Shown here piece after piece: positions 44,718 through 54,161 of a DNA stretch of 64,000 bases (its first letter is position 1; each line of letters starts with the position of its first letter). The stretch spans positions 2,580,001 through 2,644,000 of the forward strand of contig NZ_CP143258.1 of the NCBI RefSeq assembly GCF_036320655.1. The letters run 5' to 3'. Origin of the DNA: Porphyromonas pogonae. Its GTDB lineage: Bacteria > Bacteroidota > Bacteroidia > Bacteroidales > Porphyromonadaceae. Both the position numbers and the translations under genes were made by a program. The notes below the pieces were generated by a model. It did not search any database. It worked only from the letters and a program-made list of their open reading frames with translations, and was not told the DNA's origin.

Positions 44718-46829
44718 ATGGCAACAAACAACAAAGACAAGAAAAACAAAAAGCCTGTTAGGTTTAATGAAATGTGGATCTACGGCATTGTACTCATCAT
44801 CCTCACAGCTTTGATGTTCATGCCCGGGAGCGGTGGCATAGGCAAGGAAGTAAGTTGGAATGAGTTTCAGAATATTGCAAAGAAGCAAGCATTCAAAGAA
44901 ATCACTGTTAATAGAGATAAAAAAGACGCAGTGGGGATACTCAAAAGAAACATGGCTGACAGCGTGTTCAAAAAAGGAGAACTTCCCAACAATCGCGTAG
45001 AAAAAGCTCAGGAATATCGTATTTCTACACAAATACCATCAGTAGACAAGTTCTCTGATTTCTATGATCAGAATCAGATTCAAGCCAAAGTAAATTACGA
45101 ACAAGAAAAATTCAACTTTTGGGGAATATTCCTTAGCTTGGGACCGGTCATTCTCTTGATCGTATTCTGGATCTATATGGTTCGTAGGATGAATAGCGGA
45201 GGAAACAATGCCGGCGGAGGTGGAGGTATTTTCAGCGTAGGTAAATCTAAAGCTCAGCTTTATGACAAGAAAAATATACATGTAACCTTCTCTGATGTAG
45301 CAGGCTTGCACGAAGCCAAAGAAGAGGTGGAAGAGATTGTACATTTTCTCAAGAATCCTGAGAAATATACCCAACTTGGAGGTAAAATACCCAAAGGAGC
45401 CCTCCTTGTAGGCCCTCCCGGAACGGGAAAAACTCTTCTTGCCAAAGCTGTGGCAGGCGAGGCTCATGTTCCTTTCTTCTCTATGTCAGGATCTGATTTT
45501 GTGGAGATGTTTGTGGGTGTAGGCGCTTCTCGTGTGAGAGATCTTTTCCGTCAAGCCAAAGAAAAAGCCCCTTGTATCATTTTCATTGACGAGATTGATG
45601 CAGTAGGTAGAGCCAGAGGTAAAAATGCCAATCTCGGAGGTAATGACGAAAGAGAGAATACTCTGAATCAATTATTGACAGAGATGGATGGTTTCGGTAC
45701 CAATAGCGGTGTCATTATATTAGCAGCTACCAACCGAGCAGACATCCTTGATCAGGCATTACTCAGAGCCGGGCGTTTCGACAGACAGATTTATGTGGAC
45801 TTGCCCGACCTCAACGATCGTAAAGAGATCTTCCTTGTTCACCTCAAACCCCTCAAAACGGATACCAGCGTAGATGTAGACTTACTGGCACGTCAAACTC
45901 CGGGATTTTCTGGGGCCGATATTGCTAATGTCTGCAATGAAGCTGCTTTGATAGCAGCCAGGGAAGGACAGCAATTTGTCAATAAGCAAAACTTCATGGA
46001 TGCTGTAGACAGAGTGATAGGCGGATTGGAGAAGAAGAATAAAATCACCACAGAAGAGGAACGTCGCAGTATTGCTATACACGAATCAGGACACGCCACT
46101 ATCAGCTGGATGCTACAGTATGCCAACCCTCTGGTAAAAGTAACTATCGTACCTCGTGGTAAAGCTTTGGGTGCGGCATGGTATCTACCCGAAGAAAGAC
46201 AAATTACCACTACAGATGCTCTTTTGGATCAGATGTGTGCCACTCTCGGTGGTCGTGCAGCAGAAGAACTCTTCCTTGGAAGAATCTCTACCGGAGCTGC
46301 CAATGATTTGGAAAGGGTTACCAAGCTTGCATATGCCATGGTAGTCTATTATGGAATGAGCGAAAAACTTCCCAATATCAACTATTATGAAATGCAGAAC
46401 GAGGGCTATGGTTTCAGCAAACCATATAGCGACCGCACTGCCGAATTGATAGATAAAGAAGTCAAAGAAATCATCGAAAAGCAATATGAGAGAGCCAAAA
46501 CTATCCTCAAAGAGCAAGCCGAAGGTCATCATGAACTGGCAAGATTGCTTCTCGAAAGAGAGGTTATCTACACTGAAGATGTAGAGAAAATCTTTGGCAA
46601 AAGACAGTGGATATCACGCTCAGAGGAACTCATCACGGCTCAGGAGGAGAGAAAGAAACAATTGGGTGCAAATGAAAACACACAATTGACCCCGAGCGAT
46701 AAAGGTGAAACTCAAGTTGCACAGGGAGAAAATGCTCAAACTCCCAAAGAGGAAAGCAGTACTAAACAATATGGTGAGGGTGATGACGAAGTGGCGGCCA
46801 CCAAAGCATCATCTGACGAAAAATTATAA
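44718..46829 (+). CDS. ftsH: ATP-dependent zinc metalloprotease FtsH
   Basis: The 703-residue membrane AAA+ protease degrades misfolded membrane proteins and regulators. Two helices (about 15-33 and 133-155) flank a periplasmic domain. The AAA module follows with Walker A GPPGTGKT, Walker B CIIFIDEIDAVGR and SRH NRADILDQALLRAGRFDRQ. The zinc site is IHESGHA, with the third ligand later. The C-terminal tail is Q/E/T-rich and long, as in other Bacteroidota. It is followed by cdsA after 18 bp, the usual pairing. Confidence 0.97.
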   Translation: MATNNKDKKNKKPVRFNEMWIYGIVLIILTALMFMPGSGGIGKEVSWNEFQNIAKKQAFKEITVNRDKKDAVGILKRNMADSVFKKGELPNNRVEKAQEYRISTQIPSVDKFSDFYDQNQIQAKVNYEQEKFNFWGIFLSLGPVILLIVFWIYMVRRMNSGGNNAGGGGGIFSVGKSKAQLYDKKNIHVTFSDVAGLHEAKEEVEEIVHFLKNPEKYTQLGGKIPKGALLVGPPGTGKTLLAKAVAGEAHVPFFSMSGSDFVEMFVGVGASRVRDLFRQAKEKAPCIIFIDEIDAVGRARGKNANLGGNDERENTLNQLLTEMDGFGTNSGVIILAATNRADILDQALLRAGRFDRQIYVDLPDLNDRKEIFLVHLKPLKTDTSVDVDLLARQTPGFSGADIANVCNEAALIAAREGQQFVNKQNFMDAVDRVIGGLEKKNKITTEEERRSIAIHESGHATISWMLQYANPLVKVTIVPRGKALGAAWYLPEERQITTTDALLDQMCATLGGRAAEELFLGRISTGAANDLERVTKLAYAMVVYYGMSEKLPNINYYEMQNEGYGFSKPYSDRTAELIDKEVKEIIEKQYERAKTILKEQAEGHHELARLLLEREVIYTEDVEKIFGKRQWISRSEELITAQEERKKQLGANENTQLTPSDKGETQVAQGENAQTPKEESSTKQYGEGDDEVAATKASSDEKL

Positions 46830-46847
46830 CTGATTTATCTCCTATAT

Positions 46848-47693
46848 ATGAAACCAGTAATCAAAAGACTTATTACCGGGCTTATCTACATTGTGGTTAT
46901 CTCTATGGCCGTATTGCTCAAGAAGCCATCGCTTTATGTAGCGGTGTTTTCATTGATGATTATGATAGCCATTATGGAGTTTTGCCGTCTGGCAAAAAAC
47001 AACAGGACTCGTCCATTGAGAAGCATCCTCGATGGTATAGCAGGGGCTTATCTTTTTTCCGTAAGCCTTATCTCAGCAGTATCAGGTTTTGAACGCATCC
47101 TATTTGCTCCCTATATCTTCTACATCATCTATATTATGGTGAGAGCAATATATTCTGAGGTCAAGGGGCTACCCCAAGAACTCTCGCGTACTGTATTGGG
47201 ACAAATATACATTGCGGGCGGTATGTCATTGGCAAACTTCATCCTCTTTAGCTCTACCCCGGCAACGGCATCATTCGATCAGGCTAGAAGTACCCTACTC
47301 TTTTTCATCTTTGTGATAATCTGGATGAATGACACAGGGGCATATATAATAGGGTCATCTTTCGGGAAAAAGCGACTATTTCCATCTCTTTCCCCTCTCA
47401 AAAGTTGGGAAGGTTTTTGGGGCGGATTAGTCTTTTCAATGATCTCAGCCGCAATTTTCGGGCATTTCTTTATTGAGATAGACAAGCCTTTGTACATTTG
47501 GGTTATCTTGGGAGCACTTATTTCGGTGGGTGCTACTTGGGGAGATCTCTTTGAGTCTTCACTCAAACGTAACGCCGGGGTCAAAGACTCAGGGCGTATG
47601 CTGCCCGGTCACGGAGGTATGCTCGATAGGATAGATAGTATCCTCTTTGCTATCCCTGTAGCTTATATAGGATTTATTTTGTTCGGGATATAA
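46848..47693 (+). CDS. cdsA: Phosphatidate cytidylyltransferase
   Basis: The 281-residue multi-spanning membrane enzyme makes CDP-diacylglycerol. The signature near the C-terminus SVGATWGDLFESSLKRNAGVKDSGRMLPGHGGMLDRIDS is intact. It starts 18 bp after ftsH and is followed by a strong hairpin that ends the operon. Confidence 0.95.
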   Translation: MKPVIKRLITGLIYIVVISMAVLLKKPSLYVAVFSLMIMIAIMEFCRLAKNNRTRPLRSILDGIAGAYLFSVSLISAVSGFERILFAPYIFYIIYIMVRAIYSEVKGLPQELSRTVLGQIYIAGGMSLANFILFSSTPATASFDQARSTLLFFIFVIIWMNDTGAYIIGSSFGKKRLFPSLSPLKSWEGFWGGLVFSMISAAIFGHFFIEIDKPLYIWVILGALISVGATWGDLFESSLKRNAGVKDSGRMLPGHGGMLDRIDSILFAIPVAYIGFILFGI

Positions 47694-47721
47694 GAAACTC
47701 TGTCCCATAATATAAAATAGC

Positions 47722-47775
47722 CCCCCAAGAAAAGCGATCCATGAATTTGACTTCATGGATCGCTTTTCTTGGGGG
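47722..47775 (+). repeat. Perfect 24-bp stem hairpin after cdsA (no U-tract)
   Basis: The left arm 47722-47745 and right arm 47752-47775 are complementary along 24 bp with a 6-nt loop. No T run follows (TTGATAGG). Together with those at 31340 and 33985 it forms a set of unusually long 3'-end hairpins. Confidence 0.85.
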
Positions 47776-48083
47776 CTTGATAGGAATGAAGTAATGCGCA
47801 CATCATACAGCCTTCTATGTTTACATCTATTCAAACTATTACAACAACATTTTCACCTCAAAGCCACTTGGCACTACTCCCAAAATCGATCACAACTACA
47901 CCCATCATAACCGACCCTGAATAGAATATAAAATTTTAATTATAAGAGGAAAAGATCCTCCCAAAGATATAAATCATGCAGTATATAAGTAGATTTTTGT
48001 CATAACATGCTTTCACTATGCCATTATAATTGTACATTTGTCTTTCGATAATCAAATTTTGGCTACAATACATTATCGAAAAT
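47776..48083. other. Upstream region of upp
   Basis: A -7 element TACATTTG at 48033-48040 gives a predicted start near 48047, 37 nt before the upp ATG. Nothing else is recognised. Confidence 0.55.
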
Positions 48084-48737
48084 ATGGAAATAAAACACTT
48101 GGTTAAGGAAAATTCTCTTCTTAGCCGTTATGTATCTGAAATGAGAAATATTCAGATTCAGAAAGATAGCTTGAGATTTCGCCGCAATATAGAACGTGTG
48201 GGCGAAATTATGGCTTATGAAATCAGCAAAACTTTCGACTACAAGACTGAAGAGATCCGTACTCCACTGGGTTGTTGTTCCTGCTCACTTCCGGGAGAAC
48301 AGGTTGTAATAGGTACAATACTCCGTGCGGGATTGCCTTTTCATCAAGGATTTCTAAGCTATTTGGACGATGCTGAAAATGCCTTCGTTTCGGCATATCG
48401 CAAGTATAAAGACCGCCTCAACTTCGATATATTTATCGAATATATCGCTTCCCCTGATCTTACAGGCAAAACGCTTATTCTTGCAGATCCCATGCTCGCT
48501 ACAGGTGGCTCTATGGAGCTTGCTTTCAGGGCTCTTCTTACCAAAGGACAACCCAGACACATTCATTTGACTTCTATCATTGCTAGTCAGCAAGCCATCG
48601 ATTATCTTGAAAGTATTTATCCGCAAAGCAATATTACACTTTGGGTGGCTGATATTGACCCTGAGTTGGATGAGCATTCCTACATAGTACCGGGACTCGG
48701 TGACGCTGGTGACCTTGCTTATGGCGAAAAACTCTAA
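48084..48737 (+). CDS. upp: Uracil phosphoribosyltransferase
   Basis: The 217-residue PRTase salvages uracil to UMP using PRPP. Visible are the TPLGCCSCSLPGEQVVIGTILRAGLPFHQGF block, the PRPP loop LILADPMLATGGSM and the C-terminal uracil-binding VADIDPELDEHSYIVPGLGDAGDLAYG. The start MEIKHLVKENSLLSRYV at 48084 fits the predicted transcript start; the longer frame to 48030 would precede it. Its last 17 bp overlap the start of the U32 peptidase gene. Confidence 0.95.
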   Translation: MEIKHLVKENSLLSRYVSEMRNIQIQKDSLRFRRNIERVGEIMAYEISKTFDYKTEEIRTPLGCCSCSLPGEQVVIGTILRAGLPFHQGFLSYLDDAENAFVSAYRKYKDRLNFDIFIEYIASPDLTGKTLILADPMLATGGSMELAFRALLTKGQPRHIHLTSIIASQQAIDYLESIYPQSNITLWVADIDPELDEHSYIVPGLGDAGDLAYGEKL

Positions 48738-50637
48738 GGAGTCAAAAATCAAGGAACTCGAACTTTTAGCTCCGGCTAAAGATCTTGACACGGCTCGTGA
48801 AGCAATCCTTCACGGAGCCGATGCCATATATATAGGAGCACCTCGCTTCGGAGCCCGAGCGGCAGCAGGTGTCACCTTGCAAGACATAGCTACGCTTACT
48901 CACGAAGCGCATCGATTCAATGTAAAGATATACGTTACCCTCAATACCATCCTCTTCGAAAACGAAATGGAGGATGCCCAATCACTTATATGGGACTTAT
49001 ATCATGCAGGAGCAGATGCCCTCATCATTCAAGATATGGGCATTCTGTCGCTTGATCTGCCACCCATCCCTTTGCATGCAAGCACCCAGTGCAATACACG
49101 CACAGTAGATGATGTGATCACACTGGAGTCATTGGGATTTACACAAGTCGTGCTTGCTCGTGAACTAAATATTGAAGAAATCACAACGATAGCTTCCCGC
49201 ACTACCGTTCCTCTCGAGGTATTTGTTCATGGAGCACTCTGTGTAAGTCTGAGCGGACAGTGCTACCTTTCTCAGGCGATCAAGGGGCGTAGTGCCAATA
49301 GAGGCGAATGTGCCCAAATGTGTCGCTTACCCTATACACTTATCGATGCAGATGATAACGTAATTATCCGAGACAGACACCTCCTATCACCCAAAGATCT
49401 TAACAGGTCTACATCTATTGACCGACTTATAGAAGCAGGAGCTTCTTCATTCAAAATTGAGGGTAGGCTCAAAGGGCAGACTTATGTAAAAAACATAACA
49501 GCCCACTACCGCAATATCATAGACGCCTATATAGCCGACCACCCTGAGGGATACAAACGCTCCTCTTGCGGTACGTCTGTGATTACATTTCAGCCCAATC
49601 CAGCCAAAAGCTTCAATCGGGGATTTACTGACTTTTACTTTCACAAACCCACACACAAGCACCCTAACCAGCTTGTCATCAATGCAATATCACCCAAAAG
49701 CATAGGAGAACCTATAGGTATAGTAAAAGAATGTAAAAAAGGAATAATGAAAATGGATGCCACTACCGACCTGCATAATGGTGATGGTATCTACTATGTA
49801 ACGCAAGATGAACAATCGGGCGGAGCAAAGATAAACACAATTAATGCCAAAGGAGTTATAGGCCTTAACAATCCCATCAATCTACCTGCGGGAACAAGAA
49901 TATACAGAAACTTAGACCATAAGTTTGAAAGACAGCTTAGCTCACCCACAGCAGAGCGGAAACTAAGAATCGATATTAACCTGAGAGAAACTCCTGACGG
50001 ATTTGCTTTAGACATGTGTTGTCCTGAGCTCCAAATTGCCAAGGTAACAAACGCTCTTGATTTCGAGCATCAGCCGGCAAAAAAGTTTGATCGCCAAAGA
50101 ATACAAACTGAGTTGGGTAAGTTAGGCAATACTATCTTTACACCCGGCATCATAGAAATATCATTGGATAGCGAGCCTTTCATCCCTATGTCATTACTGG
50201 GAGAGCTCCGAAGAGAGACAGTGGAAAGCCTACTGAAAGCAATTGACATTAACCAAAGACCTTGCACCAATAAGCTTACACAGGTAATGAAGGACAAAGT
50301 ATCAGCTCTTCATACTCCCTCAGGGTTACAAGAAATCTCATATCTTGGGAATGTATCCAATAGTTTTGCCCGAAAACATTACCTACAAAGAGGATACAAG
50401 CAAGTGGCTGAAGCTTATGAGCTGAATCCCTCTTCAAATGCAATACTTATGTTTACAAAACATTGTTTACGCCGTCAGATCGGCTATTGTAACAAAGAAA
50501 ATACTCATAAAATGCCTTTCAAAGAACCTCTATTTCTCCTGCAAGATGGGAATAAGATGCAACTAAGTTTCGACTGCAAAGAATGTATGATGCATATTAC
50601 CTTGTGCAACGAGAAAAAATCGAATAACAGGAAATAA
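48721..50637 (+). CDS. Peptidase U32 family protein (RlhA/TrhP-like RNA-hydroxylation factor)
   Basis: The 638-residue protein has the U32 core with LELLAPAKDLDTAREAILHGADAIYIG, the VFVHGALCVSLSGQCYLS segment, and the Cys motif SANRGECAQMCRLPY. A long C-terminal half follows, ending in a Cys pair region (HCLRRQIGYC ... FDCKECMMH). Such Cys sets bind an Fe-S cluster in the E. coli relatives RlhA and TrhP, which hydroxylate 23S rRNA or tRNA using prephenate. The older label collagenase (PrtC) applies to family members in Porphyromonas. The precise substrate is uncertain. The ATG at 48721 overlaps upp. Confidence 0.87.
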   Translation: MAKNSKESKIKELELLAPAKDLDTAREAILHGADAIYIGAPRFGARAAAGVTLQDIATLTHEAHRFNVKIYVTLNTILFENEMEDAQSLIWDLYHAGADALIIQDMGILSLDLPPIPLHASTQCNTRTVDDVITLESLGFTQVVLARELNIEEITTIASRTTVPLEVFVHGALCVSLSGQCYLSQAIKGRSANRGECAQMCRLPYTLIDADDNVIIRDRHLLSPKDLNRSTSIDRLIEAGASSFKIEGRLKGQTYVKNITAHYRNIIDAYIADHPEGYKRSSCGTSVITFQPNPAKSFNRGFTDFYFHKPTHKHPNQLVINAISPKSIGEPIGIVKECKKGIMKMDATTDLHNGDGIYYVTQDEQSGGAKINTINAKGVIGLNNPINLPAGTRIYRNLDHKFERQLSSPTAERKLRIDINLRETPDGFALDMCCPELQIAKVTNALDFEHQPAKKFDRQRIQTELGKLGNTIFTPGIIEISLDSEPFIPMSLLGELRRETVESLLKAIDINQRPCTNKLTQVMKDKVSALHTPSGLQEISYLGNVSNSFARKHYLQRGYKQVAEAYELNPSSNAILMFTKHCLRRQIGYCNKENTHKMPFKEPLFLLQDGNKMQLSFDCKECMMHITLCNEKKSNNRK

Positions 50638-50652
50638 AAATATCTTCACCTC

Positions 50653-50684
50653 TTGACAAAGGGGGGTGACTTGTTGTATATTTG
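50653..50684 (+). promoter_or_regulatory. Promoter of non-coding module B
   Basis: CTCTTGACAAAGGGGG starts a TTG-N21-TATATTTG promoter (TTG 50653-50655, TATATTTG 50677-50684), nearly identical upstream to module A. Transcription would begin near 50691, 54 bp after the U32 gene. Confidence 0.75.
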
Positions 50685-50690
50685 TATCAG

Positions 50691-50943
50691 CACAGATTAT
50701 ATTTATTATATACACATTCATTACAGCTGTTATGAGTAGTTAATCAAAAAACATACGGGGATTCAACAATAATACTATTTTAGGGTGGGAATATTCTATG
50801 CAACTTTGCACGCATCCTGATCACGTAAATACGACAAAAAGACATTCAAAGTAAAATATCAAATTGTCATAATGTAAAAATATAGTTCATACATCAATAA
50901 AAAATCCGTAAGCGAACTTTATAAGCTCGTTTACGGATTTTTT
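50691..50943 (+). ncRNA. Candidate small RNA, module B (about 253 nt)
   Basis: It has the same layout as module A: promoter, variable stretch, box 50854-50873 (19/20 identical to A), 26 nt, terminator, then six 22-bp repeats. Frames are short and not conserved between A and B. No known RNA family is recognised. Confidence 0.6.
50899..50943 (+). terminator. Rho-independent terminator of module B
   Basis: The stem AAAAATCCGTAAGCGA/TCGTTTACGGATTTTT (one wobble) has a 10-13 nt loop and a T run. Confidence 0.9.
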
Positions 50944-50963
50944 ACAATAAAGCTTAAACGGCT

Positions 50964-51095
50964 TTTATTCTTAGTTACAACATCATTTTTTTCTAACTAT
51001 AACATATTATTTTCCTAACTAGGCAATTGAGTTTTCCTAGTTGAGAAAATAACAAAACATAACTAAGAAAAAACCGTAGCCTAGTTAGAAAAATA
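50964..51095. repeat. 22-bp tandem array of module B, six units
   Basis: Units start at 50964, 50986, 51008, 51030, 51052 and 51074, each exactly 22 bp, with cores CTTAGTTAC, CTAACTA, CCTAACTAG, CCTAGTTGA, CATAACTAA and CCTAGTTAG near unit positions 7-15. Flanks are T-rich left and A-rich right. The consensus is the same as in module A, 38.9 kb away. Confidence 0.9.
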
Positions 51096-51349
51096 ATAAA
51101 TGACATTCCTCCATAAGATAAAAACCCAAACACCCCCCAAAAAAACAAAAGCACATAAAAAGCCGGCAATATCAATTATCTTAACACTGTCAATCCAAAA
51201 TCACTATCAATACGACAATCAGAAAAAATTCATTTTTAGCTGATTTATGAGTGTAAAAGAAGAGAAAATCCATCCTAAATGAAATAAATCGGAACTGTAC
51301 CCTTTGAGTTAAAAAAGCCTTTTGTAAATAAATATATTGACACAAAAGA
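51096..51349. other. Intergenic stretch, no feature seen
   Basis: AT-rich, with no frame or repeat before the carboxylase-gene terminator. Confidence 0.5.
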
Positions 51350-51386
51350 AATGGGAGAAACATACGATGATGCTTCTCCCATTTTG
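51350..51386 (-). terminator. Terminator of the carboxylase/decarboxylase gene
   Basis: The stem AATGGGAGAA/TTCTCCCATT lies 21 bp beyond the stop of the minus-strand gene. The T-rich tail is moderate on both strands. Confidence 0.7.
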
Positions 51387-51406
51387 ATTTTAGAGTAGTG
51401 GCAAAC

Positions 51407-53263
51407 TTATTTTCTTGCTTTTCTGAAAGTATGTTTGAATTCTTCGATTTTCTCCACTCTTTTCAGACGTTGAACTTCGGGTTCAGACCAAAGTTCTTCT
51501 TTCTCCGCAGGTCGTACATAAGCCAAAGCATCTCCTTTGGTTACAGTTTTACCCTGAGCCATCACTTCTGTAAGACGACCGGTAAAATTGCTCGCTACCG
51601 GTTCAATATACCCTGCCGGTGTTTGGATAAAGCAGAATGGCTGATTAGTCTTTACTTCACTGCCCACTGCGGGTGGTACTGATTTGTCATCCAAATCAAC
51701 CTCCCAGATAATCTTACCTGAGGCCGGTGAAACGATAGCTTCCGTACCCAGACGTTTAGCTTTGAGAGCATCCTCCTCATTATAGCCTTGTTTTACCAAA
51801 GCATCGGTCTTAGCTTTTTCTACTTCGGCTATGAATCGCTCTTTGGCTACACCGCTCTTGTAATCGCGATATTGGCGATCGTGCATGGCGAGTTCGAAAA
51901 GCTCTTCGTCGTCAGGACCATATTCCCAGCCATTCTCATCCATTTCTTTACGATATTCGTCGAGAGCATCAGGATAGTTTTGCTGTGGATCATCATCAGT
52001 AAATTCAAAACCTTTTTCTTTTGCCAAAGCAACGAGTTCGGGATCAAGCTTGCCCGGAAGACGACCGGACTTACCCAAGATCATACCCCAAGTATTCTGG
52101 TCAATAGCTTGCCAGCGACCTTCGCCACGAACCATGTTGTATACATTCATCAAAGCTACGTTCTTGACATATTGGCTGAAAGGCGTTACCAATGGAGGAT
52201 AACCCAACCGAGGCCATACGTAAGCCACCTCATCAAACAACTTCACGAGCAAGTCATCGATAGTAAGTTCGGGCTCACCTTTGCCTCTGAGGAACATATT
52301 GATACCGGCATGTACCCCTTTGAGGTCAGCCATCATAGAACCCATCATACCGCCAGGCAGACCGCAACCAACCAGTAAGGATGACATATGTTTGTTAGTG
52401 GGGTCGATGAAGTATCCCAAGAAATCATCAATAAACTCCTGAGTGAGTGAACGAGCTTTCATGTAAGCATTCATATTGATTTCAGGCACTTGGAATCCTG
52501 CATCAAAAAGCATCTCACGAATAGTGATTACATCCGGATGCACTTTACCCCAAGATAGCGGCTCCATAGCTACGTCGATGATATCGGCGCCGTTTTCGCA
52601 TACTTCCAGCATAGAAGCAACAGAGAAACCTGGGCCCGAGTGGCCATGATATTCAATGATTACTTCAGGATGTTTTGTTTTAATATCCTTTACTAATCGG
52701 CCTAAAAACGCGGGACGGCCTACTCCGGCCATGTCTTTAAGACAGATTTCAGGAGCACCGGCAGCAATAAGCTCATCGGCAAGATTGGAGTAATACTCTA
52801 CAGTGTGAACCGGTGAATGAGTAATACATAACGTAGCCTGAGGTATCATACCGGCCTCAAGCGCATACTTGATAGATGGTATAATATTACGGGCATCGTT
52901 GAGACCATCGAAAATACGAGTGATATCTACTCCTTGTGCTTTCTTGACCTTGTACATCAGTTTACGTACGTCTGCTGGTACCGGGTACATACGTAAACCA
53001 TTCAGCCCACGGTCGAGCATGTGTGTTTGAATACCTGCGTCATTTAATGGTTTAGTAAACGTGCGAACTGCATTGTTTGGGTTTTCGCCATAAAGTAAAT
53101 TCACTTGCTCAAAAGCACCACCATTGGTCTCTACTCGAGCAAAGCAACCCATCTCAACAAGCACAGGCGCGATCTTAGCCAATTGATCCAAACGTGGCTG
53201 GTACTTCCCTGAGGATTGCCACATGTCACGATAAACTAGGCTAAATTTGATTTCTTTTTTCAT
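51407..53263 (-). CDS. Carboxyltransferase subunit (pyruvate carboxylase B / oxaloacetate decarboxylase alpha type)
   Basis: The 618-residue protein has an HMGL-like TIM barrel (KFSLVYRDMWQSSGKY, ARVETNGGAFEQVNLL, ICLKDMAGVGRP with the catalytic Lys, IEYHGHSGPGFSVASMLE with metal-binding His) and a PYC_OADA conserved domain (DEVAYVWPRLGYPPLVTPFSQYV). The last 90 residues have the beta pattern of a biotinyl/lipoyl domain (IVSPASGKIIWEV...GDALAYV). However, the position of the usual (E/A)MKM biotin site reads TPAGYIEP, so no acceptor lysine is seen. Biotin may be carried on another subunit encoded elsewhere. Confidence 0.88.
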   Translation of the reverse strand: MKKEIKFSLVYRDMWQSSGKYQPRLDQLAKIAPVLVEMGCFARVETNGGAFEQVNLLYGENPNNAVRTFTKPLNDAGIQTHMLDRGLNGLRMYPVPADVRKLMYKVKKAQGVDITRIFDGLNDARNIIPSIKYALEAGMIPQATLCITHSPVHTVEYYSNLADELIAAGAPEICLKDMAGVGRPAFLGRLVKDIKTKHPEVIIEYHGHSGPGFSVASMLEVCENGADIIDVAMEPLSWGKVHPDVITIREMLFDAGFQVPEINMNAYMKARSLTQEFIDDFLGYFIDPTNKHMSSLLVGCGLPGGMMGSMMADLKGVHAGINMFLRGKGEPELTIDDLLVKLFDEVAYVWPRLGYPPLVTPFSQYVKNVALMNVYNMVRGEGRWQAIDQNTWGMILGKSGRLPGKLDPELVALAKEKGFEFTDDDPQQNYPDALDEYRKEMDENGWEYGPDDEELFELAMHDRQYRDYKSGVAKERFIAEVEKAKTDALVKQGYNEEDALKAKRLGTEAIVSPASGKIIWEVDLDDKSVPPAVGSEVKTNQPFCFIQTPAGYIEPVASNFTGRLTEVMAQGKTVTKGDALAYVRPAEKEELWSEPEVQRLKRVEKIEEFKHTFRKARK

Positions 53264-53275
53264 AGAACAGATGTA

Positions 53276-54043
53276 TTATAAATGATTTATAATGTTGTGC
53301 GTTTTATCTTTTTGTTTTTCAATTTGCTGTAAAGTATGCACCCACTGGCAAGCAACTATTCCGGCGGTTTCCGCGCGAAGTCTACTGTCGCCCAGAGTAA
53401 TACCATGGTAACCCAGATTAACGGCCAGCTCTATCTCCTTCAGACTAAAATCACCTTCGGGTCCGATAAGAATAGTAGCTCCGCTTCCCGGTGGAAGGAT
53501 CGAAGCGGGTATCTCTCTCAAAGGTAATGAAGCATCATCTACACAATGAGCGATAAGCCCTGAATTGAATGTCAAAGGTCGCTTGACAAAATCTATAAAC
53601 GGTACATCTACTTCCAAGGCGGGTAGCACGGCTTTGAGAGATTGCTTCATGGCACTTATCATCACTCGTTCTATCCTCTCGGGCTTGACTGTCTTACGCT
53701 CGGAATGCTCCGTTTTCAGAAATACTATGCCGTCAATGCCTATTTCAACCAATTTTTCGACCATCCACTCCATGCGGTCAAGATTCTTTGTCGGTGCTAT
53801 AGCGATGACTATAGGGCCATTCCAGTTTCTCGACCAAATAGTGGTCTGATCAATGCTGACCATACATTCCTGACGTTTGAGAGAAACTATTGTAGCCACA
53901 TGGACTTTGCCGTGTCCGTCCGTTATCAGTATTTGATCCCCTACCTGCTTTCTCAATACTCTTCCGCAATGCATTGCTTCCGGCTCAGGCAGCTGTCCCG
54001 TTATGCCGATTTCGGGTGCATAAAACAACGGCAGTTCTGTCAT
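53276..54043 (-). CDS. rsmE: 16S rRNA m3U1498 methyltransferase
   Basis: The 255-residue SPOUT methyltransferase has an N-terminal PUA-like part (LFYAPEIGITGQL...HCGRVLRKQVGDQ) and a knotted C-terminal domain with ILIGPEGDFSLKEIELAVNLGYHGITLGDSRLRAETAGI, the SAM-binding signature. Three in-frame ATGs lie within 18 bp (54061, 54052, 54043); the third gives the usual N-terminus. It is 12 bp upstream of the carboxylase gene. Confidence 0.94.
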   Translation of the reverse strand: MTELPLFYAPEIGITGQLPEPEAMHCGRVLRKQVGDQILITDGHGKVHVATIVSLKRQECMVSIDQTTIWSRNWNGPIVIAIAPTKNLDRMEWMVEKLVEIGIDGIVFLKTEHSERKTVKPERIERVMISAMKQSLKAVLPALEVDVPFIDFVKRPLTFNSGLIAHCVDDASLPLREIPASILPPGSGATILIGPEGDFSLKEIELAVNLGYHGITLGDSRLRAETAGIVACQWVHTLQQIEKQKDKTHNIINHL

Positions 54044-54161
54044 TCCTTTCATTCCTGTCAATGGTCTTAACTAATCATTCTCAAAAATAATGAATATATC
54101 GAGATACTGGTTAACTTTGTTGCATCAATTAATGTTTTTTATCCATAATTATTTTTTTAAA

